DNA of 64,000 nt from assembly GCA_025093985.1 (NCBI GenBank), contig JACAAK010000001.1, positions 2,542,001 to 2,606,000 on the forward strand, in the 5' to 3' direction. Made by a program: the position numbers and the translations under genes. The notes beneath the pieces are model-generated. The model was not told the DNA's origin. It saw only the letters and a list, made by a program, of their open reading frames with translations, and did not search any database. The DNA is from Calvatia gigantea. Lineage: Eukaryota > Basidiomycota > Agaricomycetes > Agaricales > Lycoperdaceae. Positions 33,374 through 45,078 of this stretch are shown here, piece by piece (position 1 is the first letter of the stretch; each line of letters starts with the position of its first letter).

Positions 33374-35933
33374 ATGGATGAGAAAGCATCCAGTAACATC
33401 GAAAAGGCGGAAAGCAGCTCTGAAAACAAGAGTATCGACACACCTCCTGAGTGGGTTTTGTTGACAGGCACCGGAAGACAAAAAGCAGAGAAACGGCTTA
33501 TCAGGAAATTGGATACGAGGTTGTTGCTCCCTCTGGTGATCATATATATCATGAACTACATTGACGTGAGTTTCTCTTGGACCTTGTGTTGATCGTAATG
33601 ATAAAACGTATGCAGAGAACGGCTATCACGGCAGCAAGATTGAAAGGTCTTGAACAAGATTTAGGGCTCACTGGTACGAGCGCCTTTACTAGTTTCGTGG
33701 ATGCCAATCTAATGCAGTAGGTGTATAGGGGTCCAGTATTCCGCAGTCCTAGCTGTGTTCTTCGCGGCGTATTGTCCTTCACAGATTCCCTCCAATATGG
33801 TAAAGTCTCAAATTGGCGCAATGGTTTGGTGTATATTGAGAACCTTGATCGAAGTTCCTTAATCACATCACACGGTAAGGAGACGTGGTATTTACTGAAT
33901 GCAGTTCCTAAATTTAGTTTTCAGACCTGCCTGGTATATCAGTGCTTGCGTTATTTCATGGGGCCTTGTCAGCACTTTGACAGGCGTGAGCACTTTCTGT
34001 CCGCCCCGAAATGAGTCGTGCTTAATAGTGCGCGATAGACTACAAGAAATTTCTCGGGGATCCTTGCGTGTCGCTTTTTCCTCGGTTTTCCAGAGGTAAA
34101 CTTATGTAATGTTTTTATCCAAATTACTTGCTAGACCTCTAATTAGGCAGCGTTCTATCCTGGTGCGGTATACCTCCTCTCGCGTTGGTACACACGAAAG
34201 GTGAGCACTTCTCCGGACTCAGTCTGTGGTGCCCAAACTAGGTTGAGCTTTCTTATTAGGAGCTTGCGCTCCGGATAGCATTCGTTTATGGCGGCCTGAC
34301 AATATCCGTTGCATTTGGTAGCGTATGCAGATTGCTTTCCTACTGTCATCGCATGTTTTTGAGACGATCCCCAGTTGATGGCTGCTGGGATACTAGGCGG
34401 AATGGAAGGGCGCCTTGGTATCAGAGCTTGGCGATGGTGGGGAGCTCACTCTATTTCCTGGTTAAGTGTTAATAACCGCGGGCAGGTTGTTTTTCATTGA
34501 GGTGTGTAGGAACGGCGTTGGCCCTGGGATAAAATGATTACATTGCCCGCAGGGCGCTATCACTATGTTCTTAGGAACCCAGACACTGTGCGTGCCCCCC
34601 CTCTTGCAGTTATTCCCGTTTGTTTACCGCCCACAAGTTGGATCTTGCCAGATTATGTATGAGCTTTACGCTACCTGTCATAGTCATCTTACCCACAGGT
34701 TTTAGCCAAACAATACTCGGTGGCTTTCGCCTCCTGAAAGACATCTGGCTCAAGCACGCCTTGCCGAAGATGCCGGGGAAGCAGACGAGGATACTCTAAA
34801 CGACTCGTATGAGATTCTCCGAAAGCCTCGCGTCCACCACTGACATTCCCATAAGTGCATGGGCAGGATTCCTGGCCGCAATCAGAGACCCGAAGACGTC
34901 CCTCTTCTCGCTCATTGCGTTTTTTGATCTAATGGGCATGGGTTTTGTAAATTTCTTCCCGACGTAGGGGTTTCTCGTTTCCTGCGTGCCTTCTCCGCAA
35001 AGCTGACCGTTATCTATATTAGTTTGACAGCCACACTGGGGTTTTCGACCACAATCACACTGCTACTTGCAGCGTAAGCACCCTGTGCTCACAATCTTGA
35101 AGTGCTGACACGCCACAGGCCCCCGTGGGTGGTCGCCGCTATCATATGCGTTGTTAACGGCCATCATGCAGGTGAGAAGTTCAGTGTGTTGCATCTCTGC
35201 GTAGACCCCCAATAAGGGGGACATTAACGCATGATTAGATCGGAGCGGAGAACGCTTCCTTCACGTCACCTTTTTCTGGTGTATGAGCATACTGGGGTAT
35301 ATCGTGGCCTTATCTACGATGTCGGTGGTGGGCCGCTACATCGCGTTGTTCCTTTTGGCAAGCGGGCACACTGGTAAGATACCGTCGTTGTCTAGCTTTG
35401 TGTTCATGGTGTTTGATGGCACTACTTGCTGTCCAGGATACGCGATGACCTTCGTCTGGGTAAGCAACAGCATACCCAGACCACCAACCAAACGGTCCGC
35501 AAGCATTGGAATTGTAGGCGGGCTTGGGAACCTGGGAAACCTGTATGTCTTTATGCCGTACCAAATAACTGGGTTGTCGTGCACGCTGACATGACCCCGT
35601 AACTTCAGGGTCAGCTCTTTTCTGTGGCGAAACGAATGGAGCCCAAGGTACGAGCCGTCGATGATCATAGGCCTCTGCGCACTTGTCATTGCGGTCGGTC
35701 TGTCGTTTGGTAGGATTGGTTGCAGGCTACAAATGGGGAGTTTTATTGATAAAAAAAAAACAGTCGTTCGGACGATCTTAGTCCGTGAAAACAGGCGGTT
35801 CGAACGTGAAGAAGTGCAACACATCATCAACGAGGCGGGAAGTCGGGACCGTGTCAAAGAAGCAGCCCGACTTGAAGGTTTGACCCTGGACGAGGCGCTT
35901 CGGCGTAGGCATAATTTCAGATACCTGTACTAG
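33374..35933 (+). CDS. MFS transporter, allantoate-permease (Dal5/ACS) family
   Basis: Plasma-membrane transporter for an organic anion, e.g. allantoate, nicotinate or another carboxylate. It needs about 16 short introns, but each junction can be placed in phase. N-terminus MDEKASSNIEKAE; then KLDTRLLLPLVIIYIMNYIDRTAITAAR (first membrane helix, family RD/DR motif), VQYSAVLAVFFAAYCPSQIPSNM, RPAWYISACVISWGLVSTLTG, FPEAAFYPGAVYLLSRWYTRK, EGRLGIRAWRWLFFIEGAIT, LAQARLAEDAGEADED, a C-terminal half with the usual six helices and the ending RRRHNFRYLY, typical of the family. Introns are dense enough to make automatic prediction fail. Substrate is not shown. Confidence 0.82.
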
Positions 35934-36338
35934 CGCGGACCGCAGGGCCATGATCTATGATGGGTTCTCAGAAAGTGTCGGGAATCTCGGTCTGGTCTCC
36001 CGGTAAACATGGAAGGCTTCAACGTTATGATTAAGTGGAGGTTGAGAACGCAAGACTTGCAACAGACACTGGGAATCGTTCTCCAGGGTACCGATCTACG
36101 CTATACTGTCCTAGCCACATGTTGCTGTGTGTTCAGTGAAGTTGGGGATTGCTTTCTTTGTGTGTTCATCATTTCTTACTACCTATCAAATGCGCCTATT
36201 CGTTTCTCTCGTTGTCTGAAATTGAGTCATGTGGCCTTGTGAAATAGGTTCACGGCTAAAGATGGCTCCCCCTATTTATCCTGAGGAAAGTCCCCTCTGC
36301 GCAGTCAACACTTCTGCTCCTTCCCCCAAAAACCAGCT
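35934..36338. other. intergenic, 400 bp
   Basis: Between transporter and dehydrogenase genes. Only short frames without motifs; the promoter of the dehydrogenase should lie here. Confidence 0.5.
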
Positions 36339-37622
36339 ATGGCACCACGACCCAAAATCCTGATCTGCAGTAAGAACCGGCGCTCCACTCGGACCAATTT
36401 TACCTCACCGGTCACGGATAGGTACAATCGTATGGGCACACAAAGAGGTTGAAGATCTCCTTGGAGAAATCGCAGATATAATCGTACGTCCTCACATCCT
36501 CTCCATCTCCGGCTGCACGTCCACAACTACACACCGATGACATCCGTTCTGTGCAGTACATGGACTCCCCAAACCGAGCGTCCCTCCTCGGGGAATGTAA
36601 ACCCGGAGGAAAATACCACGGGATTGTTGGCATCTATCGCGAGAATGATTCATCCGAGGCAATCGGGGTGTACGACAAAGAGCTCGTTGACGGTTTACCC
36701 TCTAGTGTGAAATGGATCGCGCATAACGGTGCCGGGTACGATCAGGTTGACGTCCATGCTTGTAAGGCCCGTGGTACGTTCCCTTTCTCAATCGTCTGGA
36801 AAAAGGCAACCGTGTACGAACTTTGAGGGTTTCTGTTTTGCCTCGTAGGGATCTATCTTTCCAATACCCCAGGTGCGGTCGATGAGGCAACGGCCACGAC
36901 AGCTCTCTACCTCATCATCTCTACAATGCGCCAATTTCCCGTCTCTGAACGGTCCCTCCGCGAACTGAAATGGAAACCCTCGGGCCTCAACCGCATTTCA
37001 TACGATCTCACGGGCAAAACACTTGGTATCCTTGGTCTAGGTGGCATTGGCCGACGTCTGGCGGAACTAATTCAATCATTCCCTATGCGTGTGATATACC
37101 ACTCCAGACATAAGGTCGCCGGTGCGCCTTCGTATTGCGAGTATTTTGCAAACGTAGAAGAGATGTTGGCACAGACGGATGTATTAAGCGTGCATGTTCC
37201 GTTACGGACAGATACAGTCGGACTCGTCGGGGAGAAGTGGATTCGGGCGTTGAAGCCAGGTGCAATTCTTGTCAATACTGCAAGAGGAAAAGTTGTCGAC
37301 GAGGAAGCTTTGATTCGTGCTCTAGAAGACGGTCATGTAAGTTGGCTGCCATATGAAGGTTCCATTGTGGCATCCGCTGACATTCAATATCAAGTTGTCA
37401 TCGGCGGGATTGGATGTATTCCCCAACGAACCTGAAGTCAATCCCCGACTCCTTACATTCCCGCAAGTGACGTTGTTACCACATATGGGAACCGAAAACC
37501 AGGATTCGCAGAAGACGATGGAAATTCGTGCGTTGAAGAACCTACGGGACTTTTTGACGACGGGGATGGGCAAGGATCTCGTAATCGAGTACCAAGGAAC
37601 CAAGGTAAGGTCACGGCTATAG
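36339..37622 (+). CDS. D-isomer-specific 2-hydroxyacid dehydrogenase
   Basis: NAD(P)-dependent enzyme of the glyoxylate/hydroxypyruvate reductase type. Exons 36339-36369, 36422-36483, 36557-36773, 36849-37336, 37395-37622; phases agree, 341 residues. Motifs: IAHNGAGYDQVDVHAC, LSNTPGAVDEATATTALYLI, GKTLGILGLGGIGRRLAE (Rossmann GxGxxG), VLSVHVPLRTDTVGLVG, KPGAILVNTARGKVVDEEAL with the catalytic Arg, GLDVFPNEPEVNPRL with the Glu, and LLPHMGTENQDSQ with the catalytic His. Substrate probably glyoxylate or hydroxypyruvate; not settled by sequence. Confidence 0.92.
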
Positions 37623-37842
37623 GTCCTTGCATTGTGAACGAGGCTGATGCGCATGTCAAGTCGATTTAAAATGCTAGGTTGGAAGTGAGGAGCAGACTAG
37701 AGGGAGCCACGGGGGAAGTAGGCATGAGGTGTCCTCGAGGCTCCAGTTGACATTATATAGTCTGAGTCATTAGTCAACTGCTGCTTGACAGTGAACAAAT
37801 TGTTTACCAGCATATACCAACACTACTCATCATTGCCGAACA

Positions 37843-38840
37843 ATGGAGAATTTTGATGCGCGAGAGGTGTTGCAACCGATGACTAACAACCTTCAAACAG
37901 TGTAGGTTGGTGCCAACCCAGGTAACATAGAGTTCTAACTTGTAGCAGTAGGCAGAACCTCCAACTTCTGGAGAGTCAATCGTCGAGACTGGCGGCCGTC
38001 GACTCGCTACGGGTGAGGGGGTGAAGCTCGTCCAATGCTTTATTCATTATTCAAAACTTCACAGGAAGGTGGAGGATCTGAGTTGCAGATTATGCGAGAG
38101 AGGTTCGAGAACCACGGGAATATCGTACACAAGGAGATGCTTGAACTCCAGAACACGGCAAAAAAAATTCAGCCAGAAGTCGAAGCACGATTGAGGTGCG
38201 GAAGGACCTTGCGTCCGTTTGACAAGTCTGATGAAGCTCGCGTCCATAGAGTAGGGATCAAGGATCAGGTTCGCGACACCATTGGGGCTCAGATCAGGCA
38301 AGAGGTGGACAAGCAGATAATAGGGTACATCCCAGTCCCGCTCGACAAGCAAGTCACCGAGAGTAAAAAGAAGCTCTCTGATATGAGAATCGCGTTGGCG
38401 AACTCGTGAGTCTATTTCTTGTCGTAATAACGGCTCTTAACGCCCAGCGGAGTGAGGCAAGGATGCAGAACGCGACTTTGGACATCAGCAACGAATATGA
38501 GCCTTTGGCACCTGTCTTGACGGATTCTGGAGAAAAAAGCATGTATTACCCAGCAGATTTGGGGAGTTTATTCTCATACGATGGTGAGTGCTGAGCCGCT
38601 CTTCTCCGTTTGTGTGGAGATGTCAAGGTCCAGAGACCATGAACAGCCGATAGTCTGAGCGCGCTGCTTCGGGGTTATGGGCTTGAAGAAGATGAGGATG
38701 TACAAACCAATCACAAGCGGTTTCTGGAATTTATAGGTGAGTATTCACATGGCCCAGAGGGGTAGAAGAGGATTCACAAGCTGACAGGAGCGACGAGCGT
38801 GTGTTTGGAAATTGGAGATATGGGACCGGTTCCCGAGTGA
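37843..38840 (+). CDS. coiled-coil hypothetical protein, copy B
   Basis: Exons 37843-37901, 37952-38012, 38065-38405, 38453-38583, 38647-38736, 38788-38840; phases agree, 244 residues. Starts MENFDAREVLQPMTNN and has long amphipathic helices (QNLQLLESQSSRLAAVDSL; HKEMLELQNTAKKIQPEVEARL; AQIRQEVDKQIIGYIPVPLDKQV), then NSEARMQNATLD, YYPADLGSLFSYD and LLRGYGLEEDEDVQTNHKRFLEFIG. The parts follow the same order as in the gene at 6232-8035, which lacks this end but adds a Pro-rich tail. I know similar agaricomycete hypothetical proteins but no function. Confidence 0.72.
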
Positions 38841-39572
38841 AGATAGGCTTTGATGTACATTAATCCATGACATTCAGGCTATGTGCTTCCAATGGAGATA
38901 AGTGATAGCCACTACGTCAATTTCAATGCCAATCATCCAACACGAAGTCAGAAACTCCACTATGAAGGTTCCCGCTGGGCACCATAAACTACTGCAACCC
39001 ACATGGATAACTGAACACGGATCACTCGCGCCATTCCTCGTGTCTTCCGTGCCCGCTTCCAAGCACCCTGCCGGTCCGACACCTCTCCGGATTCACGAAT
39101 CGCCGGGAGCCACTGATGTGGTCACAAATCTCGTAAATCCAGCTAATCCTGCCGCGACTGGAGTAGGAGAGATCTTGCAAACCATCCTAACCGCGACAGC
39201 AGCACCACTCCCCATGAGGCTGATTGTGGTCTCACACAGAAGGTCGCATAATGGCGTTAAGGAGGCGACGTATGAGCGCGTTGACAGGCTGGGTGAGTGA
39301 GAGTTTTGGAATTAATATTTTGATCTTGGATTCCGTGCGTTCCCGAACCTGAAGAGTAAATTCGATCAAATTCAACCAAGCCTGTGTAATTGAATGCACC
39401 GTTTATTGGAAAATGAGAGGAGTTTGTCAGGGTGGACTCTGAGAGGGGAGGAACGGGCTGAGCAGACAGCTCCACAACGTTGGCGAGTAACTAACGTGAT
39501 GTGTGACAGAACATAAATAATACATTGTCTGCACTTTCCACCCTCCTTCTGTCATCCATCTTTGCCACTCGC
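38841..39572. other. intergenic; weak 100-codon frame
   Basis: A frame at about 38926-39300 (+) could encode 124 residues from an ATG (MPIIQHEVRNS...), rich in Pro/Ala/Thr and without known motif. I do not call it a gene. The rest is promoter and flank. Confidence 0.4.
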
Positions 39573-40856
39573 ATGTTGGTACGTACTTCCTCTGTTCTTT
39601 CCTCTGAACAATCTAACAAGCACCCCAAGACGGTCGCATCTCCATTGGCTTTTGCTCAGCTCGCTTACAAAAAACTCTCGCATGATGAACTTGTTTTCTT
39701 CCTAAAAGTCCGCAACCTCCCAAGTTCAGGCACTCATGATGAACTTGCTGCCCGACTCGCAAATCACGACTACCATATCTACCATTTTCCGAACGCAGCC
39801 CATGATGCCCCTTCCACTAGTACCCCCATTCTATCCCAACATGACGCTCCACATCCACGCCCCAAAACACCCGACCTACCTGTCGAGCTCATAGCAGTGA
39901 TTATGGACCATGTGGGTGACTGGGAATTCGCAAAAGCCGTTGGCGTACCCACCTCCCTCCTCCGTCCCCTTGACTGGTCGCGTGCCACTGCAACAGATTA
40001 CGCCACTCTAACCGGCAATCTCTCAACGATCCGTGCCGCTGGCCCCAGCAAAGAAAACCCCCTGACAAACCTAGGAGCAGTCGCCGCTATCCGCTTTGAT
40101 TACGTTAATGTCCTTGAATACTTCCTCTCCCAACACCATGAAATGTTTCGTTCCGCGTTCAAGGGCGACCTAGTCCCTATCAAAGCTTCCAGACATGGCC
40201 GTATATCCGTCCTTTCATGGTGGAAGCATGTCTTTGAGCAACATCCAGATCTCATACCCCCACCGGCCCCGGGATCTGTCGCTGAGGCTGTTGACGGAGC
40301 TTCAAGAGGTGGGCAGGTTACGTCACTCGACTGGTGGCTCAACTGTGGTCCCCATTTCGGATGTACCGAAGCTGCGCTCGAGTACGCTAGCTCCAAAAAC
40401 CATATCGCTGTCCTTGATTGGTGGAAGCAACAATACACCATCCGCGGCCTTTCTCTCAAGATCGGCCGCGTCATGGATATGGCTAGTACCGCCGGGAACG
40501 TCGAGGTCTTAGAATGGTGGGCTACATCCCAACTCGAGTTCAAATACGACCGCCTTGCCCTTCAACATGCTAGCTGTCACGGGAAAGTCGAAGTCCTTGA
40601 CTGGTGGCTGGGTTCCGGTCTGCAGTTGATCTTCGATCAAGAAGCTCTGGTTGGTGCGACTCGACACAACAGACCAGAGGTCTTGGAGTGGTGGGACAAG
40701 TCAGGGTTACCTATTCAATATCGCATGTGTGATATTGAAGAGGCGCTGGAAGACGCAATTGGAGGTGGAGAAGACGCTAGGAGGTGGTGGAGGAAGAAGG
40801 GCATTGATTTCAATGCCAACGATAAGGAGTGGATGAAACTCCAGAGTCTTAATTAG
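39573..40856 (+). CDS. SAP-domain plus VLxWW-repeat protein
   Basis: Single exon from the ATG at 39573, 427 residues. Residues about 30-65 (LSHDELVFFLKVRNLPSSGTHDELAARL) match the SAP fold, a DNA/chromatin-binding helix pair. After a Pro/His linker and LPVELIAVIMDHVGDW (F-box-like), seven units of about 30 residues follow, marked by SVLSWW, TSLDWW, AVLDWW, EVLEWW, EVLDWW, EVLEWW and a final RRWW at 40216, 40330, 40419, 40513, 40602, 40687 and 40781. Each has an ankyrin-like A-x-x-x-G/N-x-x-x-VLxWW plan, seen in many basidiomycete repeat proteins. Probably a protein-interaction array. A GTACGT directly after ATGTTG could be a splice donor, so the extreme N-terminus is uncertain. Confidence 0.75.
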   Translation: MLVRTSSVLSSEQSNKHPKTVASPLAFAQLAYKKLSHDELVFFLKVRNLPSSGTHDELAARLANHDYHIYHFPNAAHDAPSTSTPILSQHDAPHPRPKTPDLPVELIAVIMDHVGDWEFAKAVGVPTSLLRPLDWSRATATDYATLTGNLSTIRAAGPSKENPLTNLGAVAAIRFDYVNVLEYFLSQHHEMFRSAFKGDLVPIKASRHGRISVLSWWKHVFEQHPDLIPPPAPGSVAEAVDGASRGGQVTSLDWWLNCGPHFGCTEAALEYASSKNHIAVLDWWKQQYTIRGLSLKIGRVMDMASTAGNVEVLEWWATSQLEFKYDRLALQHASCHGKVEVLDWWLGSGLQLIFDQEALVGATRHNRPEVLEWWDKSGLPIQYRMCDIEEALEDAIGGGEDARRWWRKKGIDFNANDKEWMKLQSLN

Positions 40857-43513
40857 TCCGTGCATCTAAGTCTAATAACCCCTTTCTATGTCTCTTCTTT
40901 TGTTTCGCGTTGCCATCTGTGTACTGTATCATATACGTTTCCTCTGTCTCTTACACCTGTAAACACCCTCCTTTACCATAGTTCACCTCCAGCTGTTAAT
41001 AGCCATAGTATTAATAGATCCGCCATTCAAAATAAAAAGGCTTGGCAAATCGCAGGACAGGGAGGAACAACGTACATTGACGTTGATTAACATTGATCGC
41101 ACATCAATGCAAATACACATCAATCTGATTTGCTCAAAGTTCTCATGACCCAGAGGACCCAAGTACCTCAGGACATTACCTTCCATTTGCCCAATGACCT
41201 GGGCGCGGAGGACCATCCAAATCCTCAGCCCACCGAGCCAACTGCGGCAACCCTTTCAATGGCGCTCAGTTGGCCACCCATCCCCTCTGTTGATGCGCCT
41301 CAATCACAGACATTCTGATTACGAAGAGTTGAATGCCCACTTTCGAGTTTCGACCGTGCTCCCACACGAAGGGAATGCACTAATTGTTAACACTGTGGTT
41401 CCTCCCCAGGCCTCTGTGGGTGCATCGTCGTGGTTCCTGCTGCCGTGGGCTGCCATCCGAAACCCGATCCCGGCGCCGCCTCGCAAGTCATGAGAGCATC
41501 CTATTTTTCCCCATGCGTAGGGTATCGTCCCGGAATACCTACACTCCAAAAGGACACAATGACAAAGTCCCCTTTACTTGACCCTTAAATTGGAGCATTC
41601 CTAACTGCTATTATTTGCTTCACAAGTAAAACGGCAGCAGGATGTCCCTGGCCTACCAAATCAGCCGAATGGTAGAGGTAGTCAGGTCGTGGATTCGATT
41701 GTCCGTGGATCTCAACAAGCTCATACTCCCATACTCCATTGGAGCGGGATTATGAGCATGTTGTGGGGTGGCGTGAACATCAGACGCCATCAGGATCGAC
41801 TGAGAGAAGGACCCTGAGACGGGCCCTACTTCGGATCGCCCCACCTTGTCTATGGTATCCAGTGCTCTGACTTCTCGCGGCTTGAAACATCCACAATACT
41901 TTGCCGGTACAGGGGGACCGTACGTCAAAAATACGGAATCGTTCATGGGAAACTCCGTGAGATGCATCAGCCGAAGTGCCATGTTTTACTTATGTATGAA
42001 ATCCTCTCGCGAATGGTAAAGGAACTAAATTAATGGGGCAGAACGGTGAGCCACCGTGAAGTGAGTGGGTAGAAATTTATTACCCTAGAAAGGTACCCCC
42101 AAGCAGACTCTAGCTGTGCGCGATATCCATTTCAATGAAAACACCGCATACTCGAGTAGTACCACCCGCTGTATTTGTATTAAGTTGGTTACGCTAGGTT
42201 CGACACTCTGGGAAGCTATCAGGACCCGCCAGGAATTCAGACCGACCCTCTACTCGGGATTTGCCTGATATAGCAAAATGAGTCAGTCAATGCCATTCCC
42301 ATAATTCACTCAACGGCCCAGTGACTCATTTCGTCCTCATAGCAACGCGGAAAGCGTGTTTAAAGGCAGCATACGTCGCCTACCGACTCGAAACGGAACA
42401 AGCCAGCCTCGCAAACATGAGTTGAGCTGGACGGCCTCAATTTTGTGGCGTTGACGGCGAGGTTATTGCCTTGTTTTTACGACGTTCTTGGGCGGCTGTG
42501 GGGAGGGGGAAGGCTCATCCAGAAGCAGCTTGAGCAATGCTCATTCTCCAAAGACCTCAAGAGAAGATCCCCTCGGGGAGTATGATATGTTTCCCACCTG
42601 CGTCCTGAACTACATGCCATCCAAATCTGGAAGGTATCTGATCTCAAACGCCATATATTTATAGCCTACAAAGAATCGACTCCGTTTGAAAACTTGGATT
42701 GTCCCGCTTTCTCAATGTTTAGACCTTGTTCCCCGACATGCCGGCTTTTGTGACTATCCCACAAAGCCGTAAGCAGGTCTTAAGAAATTGGGTAATGCTG
42801 GCTATTCTCGAGGCTAGTGGGCTCCGTACGTGGTTCACTGACGACCACAGACGACATTTGAGCGTCAAATGCTTGCCGCAGGATAGTACGCGTAGGACGA
42901 CCAGGGGTCCTTCCCTTCCACTCGTAGACATTACAAGAGAGCTGTTAAGCTGGTGTAACGAAAAGGGTTTAATCGTCCTGCTTTCTCAGAAAAGCCGTTC
43001 CTTTAGCGGCTTGCCTCAAGCGTGGAAGGATCTCACAACTGGTTTGGAGTCATCGTCTGTGTGTCCAGGAAGGTAAGGTAAGCATCTCTGCACGTATGGA
43101 CCCTTGATAAGCGCTTAACTGACAGCGGCATGCACCAACGAGCGTCTTTCCATCTACATATCAGCTCTCGGCAACGGCGCGGCTGCCGAGGTTGTGTCCC
43201 TTCATTTAACTTGTTTTTTTGGGAGGAAAGGATTATTTATTTGTCGAATTCCTCAGTCAGAGGGTGGGGTGTCATAGTATAATGTAAACACTTAAGGTCT
43301 TTGGGAGGACCCGTGGCAGGTTAGGGTATTTTCGTGCATGGAAGGCATGGAAATTCTCCCACTGCGCCCATGCCACCTTTGCACCCACAATCACATACAG
43401 ATCCTCACAGAATACAGCATACAGACGGTGCATAAGAACAGTAGTCCTTTGCCTTGGTTCCATCCCCACCCAGACCCACGATCTCTTCGTTCCGTATCCC
43501 ACAAGAATTTCTT
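40857..43513. other. gene-poor stretch, 2.6 kb
   Basis: No gene could be supported. Frames of 60-116 codons occur on both strands (for example 41130-41318 +, 41653-41982 -, 42726-43076 +), without motifs, neighbours in phase or homology I can recall. Possibly decayed genes, a lncRNA or plain intergenic DNA. Confidence 0.45.
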
Positions 43514-44708
43514 ATGAAGTCCTTCGAAATCTTCAAGCGCATCAAAGACTCGTTCGCGCCTGGCCGCGCTCATTCGCCGTGCCGCAAAGATGATTTATCT
43601 GCAGCTAAGCCCACCCCGGAGAAGTATGTCGCATTGCATATGGCACCGCCCCAATTGGAGGACTGATTTTGATTTCAGCGGCTCCCCAAGTGTCCCAATC
43701 AGCCCCCCAAACTTGCTTGGACAATCTCGGGAGGGGACAATTGGGACATGGACAGGGGAGCTGTCCACGCAACATTTGGACTTGACTTGGCGAGTGGGTA
43801 TGCTATGCATTTCCGTCGAAGCAAAGAAGCCTGTCCCATAAGTATCTCGACCTGCCTGTGGGCCAAGTCGACGAGGTAGATACTTCAACTTTCGCAACTT
43901 GACGGGAGATTCACGCAAAGATTTTTGACCCTTGCAGGCGCAGCCGTCAAAAGGCATCCTTATGGAACAGCCCCACCTTGAGAACAGCTCCATGAGTCTG
44001 AACATTCAGGTCTTCGCTGCGCAAGCCAACGGTCAATTTAGCACAAGTCCCCCTTCCCAATCTGGCGGTTCTCGTTCTCCTCAGAAAGACGATGCGTCTG
44101 GCGGAGGAGAGACGGGCCTCTCTCTAAATGTTACCCGTTCTGACCGTAGCCCGGAGAAAGAATCTCTAAATAACCCGTCCGGTACCGGCACCCCGCCAGT
44201 AGCCCTTCCTCAGCTACGCCAGGTCCTGCCAGCTGGGCACCCGGTGTTGAGCGGTTTCAACTGGAGCTCCGCGCCCACCCACGGATTCGATGGTACCATG
44301 GCATCTAATCCCTACCAAGGGCCTTCCGGAGAACCTGGTGGCGTGACGATGGTAATGCGACTTAATCCCAGCACACAAAGGTCAGATCCACAGGCAGGCT
44401 TGGATGATGTTATGACTGGAAGCGGAAGTGAGGGGATCGAATACGATGGAGGAAAGCGCAAGTTCATTTGTGAGGCCTGTGGCCAGCCATTCTCCTCCAA
44501 GTATAATGTCAGGAGGCACCAGCAAAGCACAAACGCCCATAAAGGAGATCGGCGGAGTGGAGAGGAGGGTATTTTTTGTGGGCAGTGTGGACAGAAACTT
44601 TCACGGCCAGATGCTTTAAGACGACACGAGCGAAAGGGGGCATGCGGAAAGCGGCCGGGGGGCTCAGGTCAAGGAAGTCAAGGACTGCCCTCATCACCCC
44701 CGCAATAA
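43514..44708 (+). CDS. C2H2-type zinc-finger protein
   Basis: Putative transcription factor. Exons 43514-43623, 43679-43793, 43938-44708; phases agree, 331 residues. N-terminal MKSFEIFKRIKDSF; middle is Ser/Pro/Gly-rich; C-terminal two fingers. Finger 1: CEACGQPFSSKYNVRRHQQSTNAH (C-X2-C-X12-H-X6-H, with the KYNVRRH contact helix). Finger 2: CGQCGQKLSRPDALRRHERKGAC, where the last ligand is Cys (C2HC). Many basidiomycete regulators end with such a pair. The second intron (144 bp) is longer than usual. DNA target unknown. Confidence 0.82.
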
Positions 44709-45078
44709 TCCAGAATATCTAGGGCTGAGGAAGGTACCAGAGGGGTAAGAATTAAACAGGGTGGAACAGACTTTTTCGGTAACATCTGCTTAGGCTGTGT
44801 GGTTGTAACTTGTTAGTCTTTCTTTCCTTTTACGAGCGTCAGGATGGCTTAGCTTCGTTCGTTCGCGTGCTCGGCAGTTGGAATTTAGATGCAGGGTAGT
44901 ACACGATAAAATACAGATATATGGTATAGGGCAGCAGAACGGTTAGGCATTCAAGAACTTCGACAGCTTTTTGAAAGGGGTGGCTAGCCGGAGGGTGTGG
45001 GAGGTGTCTCGAGCAAAGAGAAATCGAGTTTATAATTCCTTGAAAATCGGAATAGGAAATAGCGCCCAGACGTCGCGC
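44709..45078. other. intergenic between convergent genes
   Basis: 3' flanks of the zinc-finger gene (+) and the SWIB gene (-). Frames are short and unsupported. Confidence 0.5.

Noticed and set aside
33374..35933. Transporter as pseudogene
   Set aside because: Nearly all breaks are removed by short introns in phase, and both ends match the family.
38902..39300. Possible 120-130-residue protein
   Set aside because: Only a Pro/Ala/Thr-rich frame; no motif, no intron support.
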